The notes beneath the pieces are model-generated. The model had not been told where the DNA came from. It saw only the letters and a list, made by a program, of their open reading frames with translations, and did not search any database. This document shows, piece after piece, positions 54,970 to 63,596 of a DNA stretch of 64,000 bases (within the stretch, counting starts at the first letter, position 1; each line of letters starts with the position of its first letter). The stretch covers positions 186,001 through 250,000 of the forward strand of contig JANQEW010000029.1 of assembly GCA_028278135.1 (NCBI GenBank), given 5' to 3'. This DNA comes from Rhodospirillales bacterium. Its GTDB lineage: Bacteria; Pseudomonadota; Alphaproteobacteria; Rhodospirillales; Rhodospirillaceae. A program made the position numbers and the translations under genes.

Positions 54970-55698
54970 GACTATTGATCCTCACATTGAATATCTCTAT
55001 GGCCAAAGGGCTCGAGCTTTCCATCCATATTAGACATCTTAGACTTTAGGGCAAGACCGAAGAGGGACTCTCGTTCTTCACTGTTGCGCTCTGCACTGGA
55101 TGACTGTCACCACACGATGCCTAAGATGCCTATACCGATAGCGACATTGTGTCGGTCGCATGTCAACGGTCATTGTGTGGCGTATCATCTGACCGTAGAC
55201 CGTAATTGTCAGGATTCTCATGCAGTAAGCCCGGATGAGCCGCTTGGGCAGGCACAAGCAGAAATGGTGGATGATGGGAGTGCTGTAATGTCGCCGCTGA
55301 GGGGTGAGGGATCGTGTGTGTCCCCCTTGCCATACTCCTCTTGTCTCGATTCATCTCTGCCATCCCTCGCCATTCCTCATGATCATGATTAAGACTAGAG
55401 TACAGAATAGCTTACTTTGTTCTGAGCCGTCTGTGTAGAGATAATTACCATTTAGAGATAATTACCATTTATAGTACATTTTTTTTTAGTTTATAAAGAA
55501 AAATCCACTGTGTTGTACAAATCCTATTGCATTGAATCTCATCTCTAACACATTTCCCTATAGGGTTCATATGCCCTCATTGGCTACAGGTAGCAGCCTG
55601 TTCACAAGAGAGACTGAGATGTCAACAGAGCAGTTTATTAAAAGTAAAAAATACTCAGAAAATGTGTACAAAAACCTCTATGACAATCATTATGACAA
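54970..55698. other. Gene-free region between the ParA-like and dynamin-like genes
   Basis: About 730 bases without a supportable gene. It contains a perfect 17-bp tandem duplication (55436-55469), a 12-bp one running into the ParA-like stop codon (55679-55702), and an AT-rich stretch (55380-55530, 55640-55700). Frames of up to 100 codons exist but show no family pattern. No known RNA was recognised. Confidence 0.45.
55436..55469. repeat. 17-bp perfect tandem duplication
   Basis: TAGAGATAATTACCATT at 55436-55452 is repeated exactly at 55453-55469 in the gene-free region. Confidence 0.97.
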
Positions 55699-55702
55699 TC
55701 AT
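55679..55702. repeat. 12-bp perfect tandem duplication across the ParA-like stop codon
   Basis: TATGACAATCAT at 55679-55690 is repeated at 55691-55702. The second copy contains the stop codon (55699-55701, minus strand) of the ParA-like gene. Confidence 0.96.
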
Positions 55703-56307
55703 TTTTCTCCATAGACTGCTTTGGCCAACGCCATCAGTTCTTGACTAGCCTTGCTAGACGGCTCCAGCTCAAACACAGCCAGACCCTCACTAAAAGAGCG
55801 GCGAAAGATCACACGCTGGGCGAGTCGTACAGATAACACCTCTAGTTCACCCAGCTGACGTAATGCCGCTTCTGTTTCAGCATTCTCGAGAGCTGTCGGA
55901 TGTGTATCGGCACGATTGATGAATGCGTACAGTATCGGTGTCTTCTTACTTGCTGTGCGGATGACATGTAGGAAGCGCTGAGTCGACCATACGTCAGCCT
56001 GACTGGGAGAAACTGGAATAATAATCCGATCTGCCTGCGCAAGAGCAGCGTATAATCCTTCCGTGTTAGATACACCGATATCGATGAGTGTCTCTTCAAA
56101 GCTATGCTCAGGCAAACAGCAGGTCACAGAAAGAAATGGTTTGAAACCTTCTTCAGAACGCAGTTCTGCAACATCACTTAACGTCGCCTGAGGATCTAGG
56201 TCATAGACTTTAATCCTCGTACTTTTGTGTAATAACCAAATAGCAAGATTAAAAACGATCGTGCTCTTACCGGTACCTCCTTTCAGATTACCGACAACAG
56301 TAATCAT
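55699..56307 (-). CDS. Orphan ParA-like ATPase
   Basis: ParA/MinD-superfamily ATPase of 202 residues, distinct from the chromosomal ParA. The deviant Walker A is GNLKGGTGKSTIVFNLA (about 6-22), Walker A' VYDLDPQATLSD, and a Walker B-like ETLIDIGVSNTEGL follows. Short orphan ParAs like this position cargo such as chemoreceptor arrays, carboxysomes or plasmids. No ParB-like partner is adjacent. Instead the start overlaps the stop of a secreted protein gene by 4 bases, and a sulfur-globule-type gene lies further upstream on the same strand. The cargo is unknown. Confidence 0.85.
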   Translation of the reverse strand: MITVVGNLKGGTGKSTIVFNLAIWLLHKSTRIKVYDLDPQATLSDVAELRSEEGFKPFLSVTCCLPEHSFEETLIDIGVSNTEGLYAALAQADRIIIPVSPSQADVWSTQRFLHVIRTASKKTPILYAFINRADTHPTALENAETEAALRQLGELEVLSVRLAQRVIFRRSFSEGLAVFELEPSSKASQELMALAKAVYGEK

Positions 56308-57200
56308 CGTTCTGCCGGTGAATAGCTATGGTCGCTCACATCGTCTCTTGAATATGCTTTCTCTGGTTGCTGTGGGACCACAGAGGGGACTGAACTCCCG
56401 GAGCTCGATGGATATTGCGGCAGCCCACCACTCCGCGTTACAGAAGAGTCCACTCGACGATAGCCAGCTGGAACGGTAAACCAAGCAGGATCCGGTGCTA
56501 CCAGGCGAATATTACGAAATTCACGTACAGCCCCATTTGGGCGCTCTTCGCGCACATCTGTTTGGAGTTCTGGATCATACCAACGAGACATCCGCACCGT
56601 CTCTCCATCCGGACGGGTCAGTGTGATCTGCCAGTGCTCAACAGAACGACCCTGATGATCAACTTTTCCACGTAGAATAGTACTCGCAGACCCTCCGTCA
56701 GGGTATTTTTCCCGCATAGCTAGTTTTCGTTCATTATCCCACCAGATTTGAATGGGACCGCTTGCAACAGACCTTTGGCCGGTAGAAATGTCCCCAGGAA
56801 TCTGGTTAAAGGTAATGCGCCACACCTCAACAGGCCGTCCGTTTAATGTTTCCACAGTAGTTCTCTCGCATTGCGCTATGGCCGGTACCGGACACGGCGT
56901 CGTCGGACGCTCCATCCTCGCGGGCGGCAACTGTGCCATCTCAACATAAGTCTTATCCTCTGGAAAGAGGAGTCGCATGACGTCCTGCCCTGGCAGCATA
57001 ATTTGAATGACAGGACGGCCTTTGCGTTCGAACTCAAACCGCGATCCTTGTTCACTGATAAAAACCCGTCCCGTTTCAGGGGACTGGCCAGGCGGGGTAT
57101 GGATAGCTTCAGCAGTAAAAGCCGGTGCCGCTAGTGCTGGTGACGTCACAAAAAACGTTCCTAGACAGATAGCAGTAACAAGGCCTGCACACTTTTCCAT
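56304..57200 (-). CDS. Secreted protein of unknown function
   Basis: Protein of 298 residues with a clear signal peptide (cleavage after about residue 24, PALAAPAF). The mature part is beta-rich and repeats a two-strand pattern: GRVFISEQGSRFEFERKGRP, IQIMLPGQDVMRLLFPEDKTYVEM, then VEVWRITFNQ, IWWDNERKLAMREKYPDGG, and VEHWQITLTRPDGETVRMSRWYDPELQTDVREERPNGA, ending in a Ser/Pro-rich tail. The layout resembles LolA/DUF4412-like periplasmic beta folds, without firm family membership. It is translationally coupled to the ParA-like gene (ATGA) and lies 81 bases after the sulfur-globule-type gene. Confidence 0.7.
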   Translation of the reverse strand: MEKCAGLVTAICLGTFFVTSPALAAPAFTAEAIHTPPGQSPETGRVFISEQGSRFEFERKGRPVIQIMLPGQDVMRLLFPEDKTYVEMAQLPPARMERPTTPCPVPAIAQCERTTVETLNGRPVEVWRITFNQIPGDISTGQRSVASGPIQIWWDNERKLAMREKYPDGGSASTILRGKVDHQGRSVEHWQITLTRPDGETVRMSRWYDPELQTDVREERPNGAVREFRNIRLVAPDPAWFTVPAGYRRVDSSVTRSGGLPQYPSSSGSSVPSVVPQQPEKAYSRDDVSDHSYSPAER

Positions 57201-57233
57201 TGCTCTGCCTCCCCTGATAGACTTGTAAGCAAA

Positions 57234-57261
57234 GACGGTACCGACATGTGTCGGTACCGTC
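57234..57261 (-). terminator. Strong hairpin after the sulfur-globule-type gene
   Basis: GACGGTACCGACA (57234-57246) and TGTCGGTACCGTC (57249-57261) are perfect 13-base inverse arms around a 2-base centre, so an 11-pair stem with a small loop can form. On the minus-strand transcript it sits 20 bases after the sulfur-globule gene stop and is followed by TTTGCTT, a weak T-tract. It may terminate part of the transcripts or protect the upstream mRNA from 3' decay. Confidence 0.6.
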
Positions 57262-57281
57262 CGTTCTTCCTACGCCACCTC

Positions 57282-57653
57282 TCAGTTGTTGCTGCCTTGC
57301 GTTTGGTTTGCTGCAGAAGGCGGGCGAGAACCATAGCCGCCACCATAATATCCTGATCCTGCTCCTGGATAACCACCACCCCAGTACCCTGGATAACCAC
57401 CACCCCAGTATCCTGGACCACCACCCCAATATCCTGGACCACCAGGCCCATAACCACCGTAGTATGGCGAGCCATAGCCCGTGCCACTGCCGCGACCGCT
57501 GAAGTTCATAGAAAAATCACCTCCTGTGTCACCCCAGCCACTGTTATTCCACGGGCCACCCCAGCCCCACCAGGCTTCAGCTGTCTTTAGGGAAGCTGTC
57601 CCCCCGGCTATTACCGTCACGGCAATTGCTGACACCATTGCAAAACGCTTCAT
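57282..57653 (-). CDS. Sulfur globule family protein (Gly/Tyr/Trp-rich, secreted)
   Basis: Protein of 123 residues with a signal peptide (about 1-27, ending KTAEA) and a mature part rich in Gly, Tyr, Pro and Trp. The mature start WWGWGGPWNNSGW followed by GDFSMNFSGRGSGTGYG fits the sulfur globule family pattern known from purple sulfur bacteria and sulfur-storing proteobacteria, where these structural proteins coat stored elemental sulfur. A repeated GYWGGG-P-type unit occurs four times (about 76-98). GAGGAAAG precedes the ATG. Low-complexity secreted proteins are easy to misassign, so the call is strong by pattern but not certain. Confidence 0.75.
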   Translation of the reverse strand: MKRFAMVSAIAVTVIAGGTASLKTAEAWWGWGGPWNNSGWGDTGGDFSMNFSGRGSGTGYGSPYYGGYGPGGPGYWGGGPGYWGGGYPGYWGGGYPGAGSGYYGGGYGSRPPSAANQTQGSNN

Positions 57654-58353
57654 GTTCTTTCCTCACTTGAAATTCCCTCTGATGAAATGGACTGCCTGAA
57701 GGAGGGAAGGCATCAGGAGCCGCCCGATAACTATGTTGTATTATAGCTCCTGTGCGGCTAAGCTGGACCCCGGTTGTCTCCACCTTTTCGCATGCCCATA
57801 TATTCGCATGCCCATATACCCATATAGATGAAAGGGTGGCCAGACAAGACATAAGGAAGAGCCGCCGCCGCGCAGCAGCGCAAAAAAATCTCAAAAAAGA
57901 ACATCCGTGTTACCACTCCGGGGTACCACAGAGGTGGTCCGTACACAGTGGCATCGTTGTGCTCTTCTCTGTGCGTGCTGCGCGCGCGCTGAAAAGGCCA
58001 CTACAGCAGGCCTGCTGCGAGGAGGAGCCACCGCCTCATCACTTTTACTACTCCTTTCGCTACCACGCCCGCAAGGGCTGACGCTGTGCCAACAGAAATA
58101 TCGCTCGAAATATCGCTTTCATCGAAACGCCCACGACCGTGCCAAGGACATCCCCTTGCGGTACCCTCAGAGCGGACGATTTCGAGCGGAGCCCCGATTT
58201 CAGTCGAATCATCTATATGTATCTGTCTAGTGTCCATTTATCATTATACAGATGAGATGTCCATTATGCAGATGGCCAGTTCCTTCCCCTACAAAACCCT
58301 ACAAAACTATACCGGTAGGGTGCACAGGGGTGGTAACCATCCTCATCGAGGCA
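57654..58353. other. Gene-free region between the sulfur-globule gene and the RND transporter
   Basis: About 700 bases without a supportable gene. Tandem duplications at 57787-57818 (16 bp), 58095-58118 (12 bp) and 58288-58307 (10 bp) were seen. The promoter of the sulfur-globule gene should lie within the first 150 bases. No terminator for the RND gene was recognised. Confidence 0.45.
57787..57818. repeat. 16-bp perfect tandem duplication
   Basis: TTCGCATGCCCATATA at 57787-57802 is repeated exactly at 57803-57818, followed by a further partial copy CCCATATA. It lies about 135 bases upstream of the sulfur-globule-type gene, in its probable promoter region. Confidence 0.97.
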
Positions 58354-61300
58354 TTATATGTTCATATCGTCTTGCTTCACTTGCTTAATACGAATCCCAC
58401 GGCGAAGACGGCGCGCGCCGTCAGTAAGACCATTTTTCTGATCAAGCTTTTTTTTCTCAAAGATTCTCTTTTTTTCCTTATCCATTCTCCTTCTTATAGC
58501 TCCATCCGGAGCAAGCAGTGGCACCGCCTCACTCTCCTGAGCAGAGGGAACCGTGCTGTTTTTTACCGCAGAACTGCTCGCAAGAGAATGAATCCCCAGA
58601 GCAAAACTACTCTCTTCACCAAGATGCTGCTGCTGCGGTGACTGTCTTGCCATGCCGGCATAGTGCCCTCTCAGCGTTTCACCACCATCTACTCCAGTCA
58701 AATGCCCCTTTCTGGGAGTGGGAGATTCTCTCCGATCCTGTTGGCATACAGGGGGGACGACTGATGCCGGCACCTCCACACCCCCCATATCCCTGAAGGG
58801 GACGGTATTCTGTGCCGCGTGATTCTGTGCCGCGTCCTCTGTGGCCGTCTGTCTGTATGCTCGCGATAAAAACCTTACTATGACCATGGATGGAAATCTT
58901 ACTATTAGAGAGAGTATTCTCCTAATCCCCACATTAAAAAATAATATAATAACATGATGTGCTCGCAATTCTCTTGCCGAAGAGGGCGTTGAAATAGTAG
59001 CAGGAGTAGGACCAGAATTGCCTTTTCCTTCGCCTATAGCAACAGCACCACCTCCTCCTTCTGTTTCTGTACCTGTTGTGTGAGGCAGAAAGCTTGAGGC
59101 TGCACTCACACAGCCTAACGGAATGACCAGAAGAGTAAGGAGAGTAGAAACAAGGCTACCAAACATCAGAGAAATCGCCATCCCTTGGAAGATAGGATCT
59201 GTCAGGATAACGACAGAACCGCCCATCAAGGCAAACACTGTGATTAAAATAGGCCTTGTTCGTGTCCGACAAGCCTGAATCACAGACTCACGTACAGTTT
59301 CTCCGCGATCCACTGCCTGTTTTGAAAAATCTACGAGCAAGATTGAGTTGCGAACAATGATACCAGCCAGTGCAATGAACCCAATCATCGAGGTAGCCGT
59401 GAATTCTGCACTAAATAGCCAATGCCCTGGGATAATACCAATGAGCGTTAGCGGTATGGGTGCCATGATAATGGCTGGCAGTACGAAATTGCCGAACTCC
59501 CACACCACCAGCATATAAATCAGAACCATAGCCGCAGCAAAAGCAACCCCCATGTCGCGGAATGTTTCATAGGTTACCGTCCATTCGCCTGTCCATTCAA
59601 AGGCAGTTTTTGAATTATCTTCAGGGGCTCCAATATAATGGGTTTGCACCACGACACCGTCAGGTGCCTGATAGGCAGTTAGTTCTTTTTCTATCCCCAA
59701 CATGCCGTAAATAGGTGCCCCAAGCCTACCCGCTACATCGCCCGTTACGAACTCAACTGCTCGTAAGTCTTTGTGAAAGACAATGGAATCTTGCTGCGCT
59801 GGTAAAAAATGCCCCAGCTCAGCGAGTGGAATCATCTGACCCGTTTGCGACAGAACTGGAATCTCCCCAAGACGAGAGAACTGGCTGCGCAAAGCCATAG
59901 GAACTTGAAGAACAATATAGCGGGGTTCCAGAACACGACCCGTTTTGATATCACCTAGTCGGGCCCCCCCCATTGCCATCTCAAGCTGACGATTAATATC
60001 CTCAACAGAGATACCATGACGGATTGCTTTCTCCCTGTCCACTTCAAACCGCCAGATTTTGTAGGGGTCCTGCATGAGATTGTCCACATCGACTATACCA
60101 GGTGTACGTGCAAATATTGCAGTGAGTTCTTCTGCAGCTTCCCGGCGCGTTTCTGCATCTGGTCCATAAATCTCTGCTACTAACGTCTGTAGCACAGGAG
60201 GGCCAGGCGGCATCTCAACGACCGCAATACGTGCCCCAAGAGCATGAGCAACAGGGGTCAGAATGCCACGGACAAGACTTGCAATTTCATGGCTGGATTG
60301 CTCTCTGATATTTTTATTCTGGAGTTGAACTTGTATATCTCCGGACCAGGGATCCTTGCGCAGGTAGTAATGTCGTACAAGTCCATTGAAATTGAAGGGT
60401 GAAGCGGTGCCGGCATAGGTCTGCACTGCTATCACGTCAGGAATCTTCAGAATTTCTTCTGCGAGACGTTGTGTGACGTTAGCTGTTACCGGCAGTGCAG
60501 TCCCGGCTGGCATATTGACAATCACATTAAATTCAGATTTGTTGTCGAGAGGTAACATCTTAACAGTAACATCTTTTGTATAGAAAAGAAAAAGACAGGA
60601 AAAAAATAATAAGATATTAATGAATAAGAAAGTATACCCTTTTACCTTACTATCGAGTAAAGAATTAATAACTTTTCTAAAAAAAATATCTAATAATTTT
60701 ACCTGTTTATGTTCCTTACCTTGAGCGTCCTTCAGCTTGCGCAACGACGGCTTGATGCGCATTGCCAACCATGGTGTAAAGATAAAAGCAGCGAACAACG
60801 AGAACAACATTGCGACCGATCCCAAGGCCGGAATAGGTTCCATGTATGGGCCCATCATCCCGGACACAAAGCCCATTGGGAGCAAAGCGGCGATCACAGT
60901 GAAAGTCGCGAGAATAGTTGGATTACCAACCTCACGTACGGCGTCAACGGACGTCGACGTCTCCGTCGCGCCCCGTTCTAGCCAGCGACGATAAATGTTC
61001 TCTATGACAACAATAGCATCATCTACAAGTATTCCTATTGAAAATATCAATGCAAACAAACTAACTCTGTCTATAGTATAATTTAGAATATAAGCGGAAA
61101 ATACAGTAATTAGTATTACAACAGGTATTACTAGAAGTACCACTATTGCAGCTCTTGAACCCAGTAGAAACCAAATAAGTAATGTGACAATGCCTGTAGC
61201 GACAAATAATTTTAATACTAACTCATTGACCTTCTCATTAGCCGTTGCACCGTAATTGCGTGTCACAGAGACCTGTACATTATCAGGTATCAGACGGCCG

Positions 61301-62301
61301 CGTAGATAGTCTACCTTCTCCAAAACGGCGTTGGCTACTGTGACTCCGTTTGTACCGGCCTTCTTCGCAAGAGCAATTGTTACCGCTGGAGCGCCGTGAC
61401 GTGCCTCAAGCTTTTCAGAAGATGCAGGACCCGTGTAATAGAGAACCACGTCATGGGCTTCTGCTGGTGTTTCCTGCACTCGGGCAATATCCCGCACGTA
61501 GACGGGCACGCCATTACGTACACCAACCACAAGTCGTTCTACATCAACCGCTTTTTTTAAGAAGGAGCCCGTATAAACTTTGTAACTATTATCACCAGCT
61601 TCAACATGACCTGTCCCGCGTTCACTATTGGCATTTTTGATTGTTTCGCCAATCTGATCGAGGCTGATTCCAAAGCCTTTGAGGCGTTCTGGAAAGACCT
61701 CAATCCGCAGTTCCTCTGGACGTCCGCCTACAATGAAACTCTGACTAGTGTTTGGCACCTCATTAAGACGCTGCATGACGTCAAGTGCAAGCAGGCGTAA
61801 TTGAGAATCCGTAACGTCGTATGACCACAATGTTAATGTGACTACTGGTACGTCGTCTACTCCCTTAGGTTTAACAAAAGGCCCCACAACACCTGGCGGG
61901 ATCTTATCCTTGTTGGACTCTAGTTTATCGTACAACTTGACAAGCGATGGTTCCATGATCTCGCCAACATCGAACTCGACTGTCACCATCCCCTGCCCGT
62001 GTTGGGATGCCGAGTAGACATGCTTGACCCCGCGGATTTCAGTCATCATTCTTTCTAAAGGGTCTATAGCGAGACTCGCCACTTGCTCTGCAGACGCACC
62101 AGGGTAATGGACAAAGACATCCACCATGGGTACAGAAATTTGAGGATCTTCTTGTCGAGGCGTAATCAAAAGGCCCAGAATACCAACGACGAGAGCGGCC
62201 AGTAGCAGCAACGGCGAAAGTGGCGAATGGATAAAGGTTCTTGTCATGGTACCAGCAATGCCTAACCCATGGCGGTATCGCTCGCCTTTATCAGCCGTCA
62301 T
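58354..62301 (-). CDS. RND-family efflux transporter with an unusual C-terminal extension
   Basis: AcrB/HAE1-type inner-membrane pump of about 1315 residues from the ATG at 62301 (AAAGG upstream). The start matches the family (RHGLGIAGTMTRTFIHSPLSPLLLLAAL), as do RQEDPQISVPMVDVFVHYPGASAEQV, GILVDDAIVVIENIYRRW and the late GGSVVILTDPIFQGMAISLMFG. The conserved core ends near residue 1074 (LVIPLGCVSAASSFLP). About 240 more residues follow (58354 to about 59080) that are low in complexity, with no family match, a hydrophobic patch and a basic end. A perfect 15-bp in-frame duplication (58807-58836) lies in this tail. It is third in SCP2-MFP-RND. Confidence 0.9.
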   Translation of the reverse strand: MTADKGERYRHGLGIAGTMTRTFIHSPLSPLLLLAALVVGILGLLITPRQEDPQISVPMVDVFVHYPGASAEQVASLAIDPLERMMTEIRGVKHVYSASQHGQGMVTVEFDVGEIMEPSLVKLYDKLESNKDKIPPGVVGPFVKPKGVDDVPVVTLTLWSYDVTDSQLRLLALDVMQRLNEVPNTSQSFIVGGRPEELRIEVFPERLKGFGISLDQIGETIKNANSERGTGHVEAGDNSYKVYTGSFLKKAVDVERLVVGVRNGVPVYVRDIARVQETPAEAHDVVLYYTGPASSEKLEARHGAPAVTIALAKKAGTNGVTVANAVLEKVDYLRGRLIPDNVQVSVTRNYGATANEKVNELVLKLFVATGIVTLLIWFLLGSRAAIVVLLVIPVVILITVFSAYILNYTIDRVSLFALIFSIGILVDDAIVVIENIYRRWLERGATETSTSVDAVREVGNPTILATFTVIAALLPMGFVSGMMGPYMEPIPALGSVAMLFSLFAAFIFTPWLAMRIKPSLRKLKDAQGKEHKQVKLLDIFFRKVINSLLDSKVKGYTFLFINILLFFSCLFLFYTKDVTVKMLPLDNKSEFNVIVNMPAGTALPVTANVTQRLAEEILKIPDVIAVQTYAGTASPFNFNGLVRHYYLRKDPWSGDIQVQLQNKNIREQSSHEIASLVRGILTPVAHALGARIAVVEMPPGPPVLQTLVAEIYGPDAETRREAAEELTAIFARTPGIVDVDNLMQDPYKIWRFEVDREKAIRHGISVEDINRQLEMAMGGARLGDIKTGRVLEPRYIVLQVPMALRSQFSRLGEIPVLSQTGQMIPLAELGHFLPAQQDSIVFHKDLRAVEFVTGDVAGRLGAPIYGMLGIEKELTAYQAPDGVVVQTHYIGAPEDNSKTAFEWTGEWTVTYETFRDMGVAFAAAMVLIYMLVVWEFGNFVLPAIIMAPIPLTLIGIIPGHWLFSAEFTATSMIGFIALAGIIVRNSILLVDFSKQAVDRGETVRESVIQACRTRTRPILITVFALMGGSVVILTDPIFQGMAISLMFGSLVSTLLTLLVIPLGCVSAASSFLPHTTGTETEGGGGAVAIGEGKGNSGPTPATISTPSSARELRAHHVIILFFNVGIRRILSLIVRFPSMVIVRFLSRAYRQTATEDAAQNHAAQNTVPFRDMGGVEVPASVVPPVCQQDRRESPTPRKGHLTGVDGGETLRGHYAGMARQSPQQQHLGEESSFALGIHSLASSSAVKNSTVPSAQESEAVPLLAPDGAIRRRMDKEKKRIFEKKKLDQKNGLTDGARRLRRGIRIKQVKQDDMNI
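58807..58836. repeat. 15-bp in-frame tandem duplication in the RND tail
   Basis: ATTCTGTGCCGCGTG at 58807-58821 is followed by ATTCTGTGCCGCGTC at 58822-58836 (14 of 15 identical). On the minus strand it encodes AAQNH then AAQNT in the C-terminal extension. Confidence 0.95.
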
Positions 62302-62426
62302 GACCACTTGCCTTTCGCAATCTTGTTGCCACAAGCCAGCCGGACTCCCTCCTCCCGACTCGTCAGCGTATCTCACAGAGAGAGTAGAATTTTTTCCGCT
62401 ATCACTACGTCCTAACGCCCTAAAAA

Positions 62427-63593
62427 TTATTTGCTACTTGAATCTGCCCTCACGCCAGAGACTAACCCTGGTGGCGGATTCACGATCACCTGATCGCCGG
62501 CATGAACTCCGGAAAGAACGCTAATAAAATCTCCCCCCAGAGAACTACCCACACGAATGACCCGCAGTGATGGGAGTCCTTCCTGAATAATGAATACATT
62601 GGGTAAACTACCTCGCCATACCACCGCCTGTTCCGGAAGAACAGGAAATTCACGGCTCGGTTTCGTTGTGTCCGGAATCTGTACCTCAGCATACATCCCT
62701 GCTCCTCCAGGGACTCCTTTAGGAAGATCAAATTTGACCGTCACTGTGTGACGGGTACTATCGGCCATTGGATAAATTTGGGCTACACGCGCATTGACTT
62801 CGATTCCCTTATCATCCAGAATTCCGCCGGCGTCCAGTCGGGCGGGCAGCAGCATACCCTTTTCAAGACCTGCGACTAGTCGCACGGGCACGTCTGCTTG
62901 AATACGTAAGAAGGCCGTGTGGGCAAACTGTAATAAGAGCTGCCCTGGTTGTACAGTATCGCCAACCTCAACGACCTTCTTGACTATCGTACCGTCGAAT
63001 GGAGCCGTGAGCTGAGCGTCACGTAACTTAGCATTAAGCTGTTCGAGTTGTGCTGTTGCTTGCATCAGGGCGCCTTGTGCCTGCTGCACGCCAGCCCCTT
63101 GTGCATACCAGTCCGCATAGCGTTCGAGACCCGTATCACTGCGGCCGATCATGTTAGAAAAGCCACGAGTAAAGAACTGGTCGAACATGTTTGGCATGCC
63201 CATGCCTGGCATAGCATTCGGGGTATTACTACGTGGAGACCATATTTCTCGTGAGTATTGTACACGTGCATTGCGAAGTGCTGCTTCTGCGTTTGCAATT
63301 TGCGCTAACGCCGCTCTGCGTTGTGCCTGAATTTGCGAGTCATCCACCTGGATGAGGAGCGAATCAGCCGCGAGACTATCACCTTCCACACCTGCAATGA
63401 AGGTCACCTGACCCGGTATTTGGGCAGAAAGATTGACTTCTTTGTACGGGACAACCGTTCCGCCAACAGTAGACGTATGAGCGACTTGCGCTGTGGTGAC
63501 AGTCACAGTCTGGTACTCAGACGCCAATACATTTCCACCGATACTGCAAAGACTCAACAGAGTTGCAGTGATGACCCTGGGTATTGTTGGCAT
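62427..63593 (-). CDS. RND efflux periplasmic adaptor (membrane fusion protein)
   Basis: HlyD/AcrA-type adaptor of 388 residues that links the RND pump to an outer-membrane channel. A signal peptide (about 1-24) precedes the barrel-sandwich half GTVVPYKEVNLSAQIPGQVTFIAGVEGDSL, a helical hairpin (about 85-190), the second half LTAPFDGTIVKKVVEVGDTVQPGQLLL, a beta-barrel, and a C-terminal VHAGDQVIVNPPPGLVSG. The hairpin contains an unusual Met/Pro/Gly-rich segment (PNAMPGMGMPNMF). It starts 3 bases after the SCP2 gene, and the RND gene follows about 125 bases on. The substrate is unknown. Confidence 0.92.
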   Translation of the reverse strand: MPTIPRVITATLLSLCSIGGNVLASEYQTVTVTTAQVAHTSTVGGTVVPYKEVNLSAQIPGQVTFIAGVEGDSLAADSLLIQVDDSQIQAQRRAALAQIANAEAALRNARVQYSREIWSPRSNTPNAMPGMGMPNMFDQFFTRGFSNMIGRSDTGLERYADWYAQGAGVQQAQGALMQATAQLEQLNAKLRDAQLTAPFDGTIVKKVVEVGDTVQPGQLLLQFAHTAFLRIQADVPVRLVAGLEKGMLLPARLDAGGILDDKGIEVNARVAQIYPMADSTRHTVTVKFDLPKGVPGGAGMYAEVQIPDTTKPSREFPVLPEQAVVWRGSLPNVFIIQEGLPSLRVIRVGSSLGGDFISVLSGVHAGDQVIVNPPPGLVSGVRADSSSK

Positions 63594-63596
63594 GCT

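Noticed and set aside
57161..57502. Repetitive valine/glutamine- or histidine-rich frames overlapping the sulfur-globule gene
   Set aside because: They are alternate-frame translations of the glycine-rich repeat; only the minus frame at 57282-57653 has a signal peptide, ribosome binding site and family pattern.
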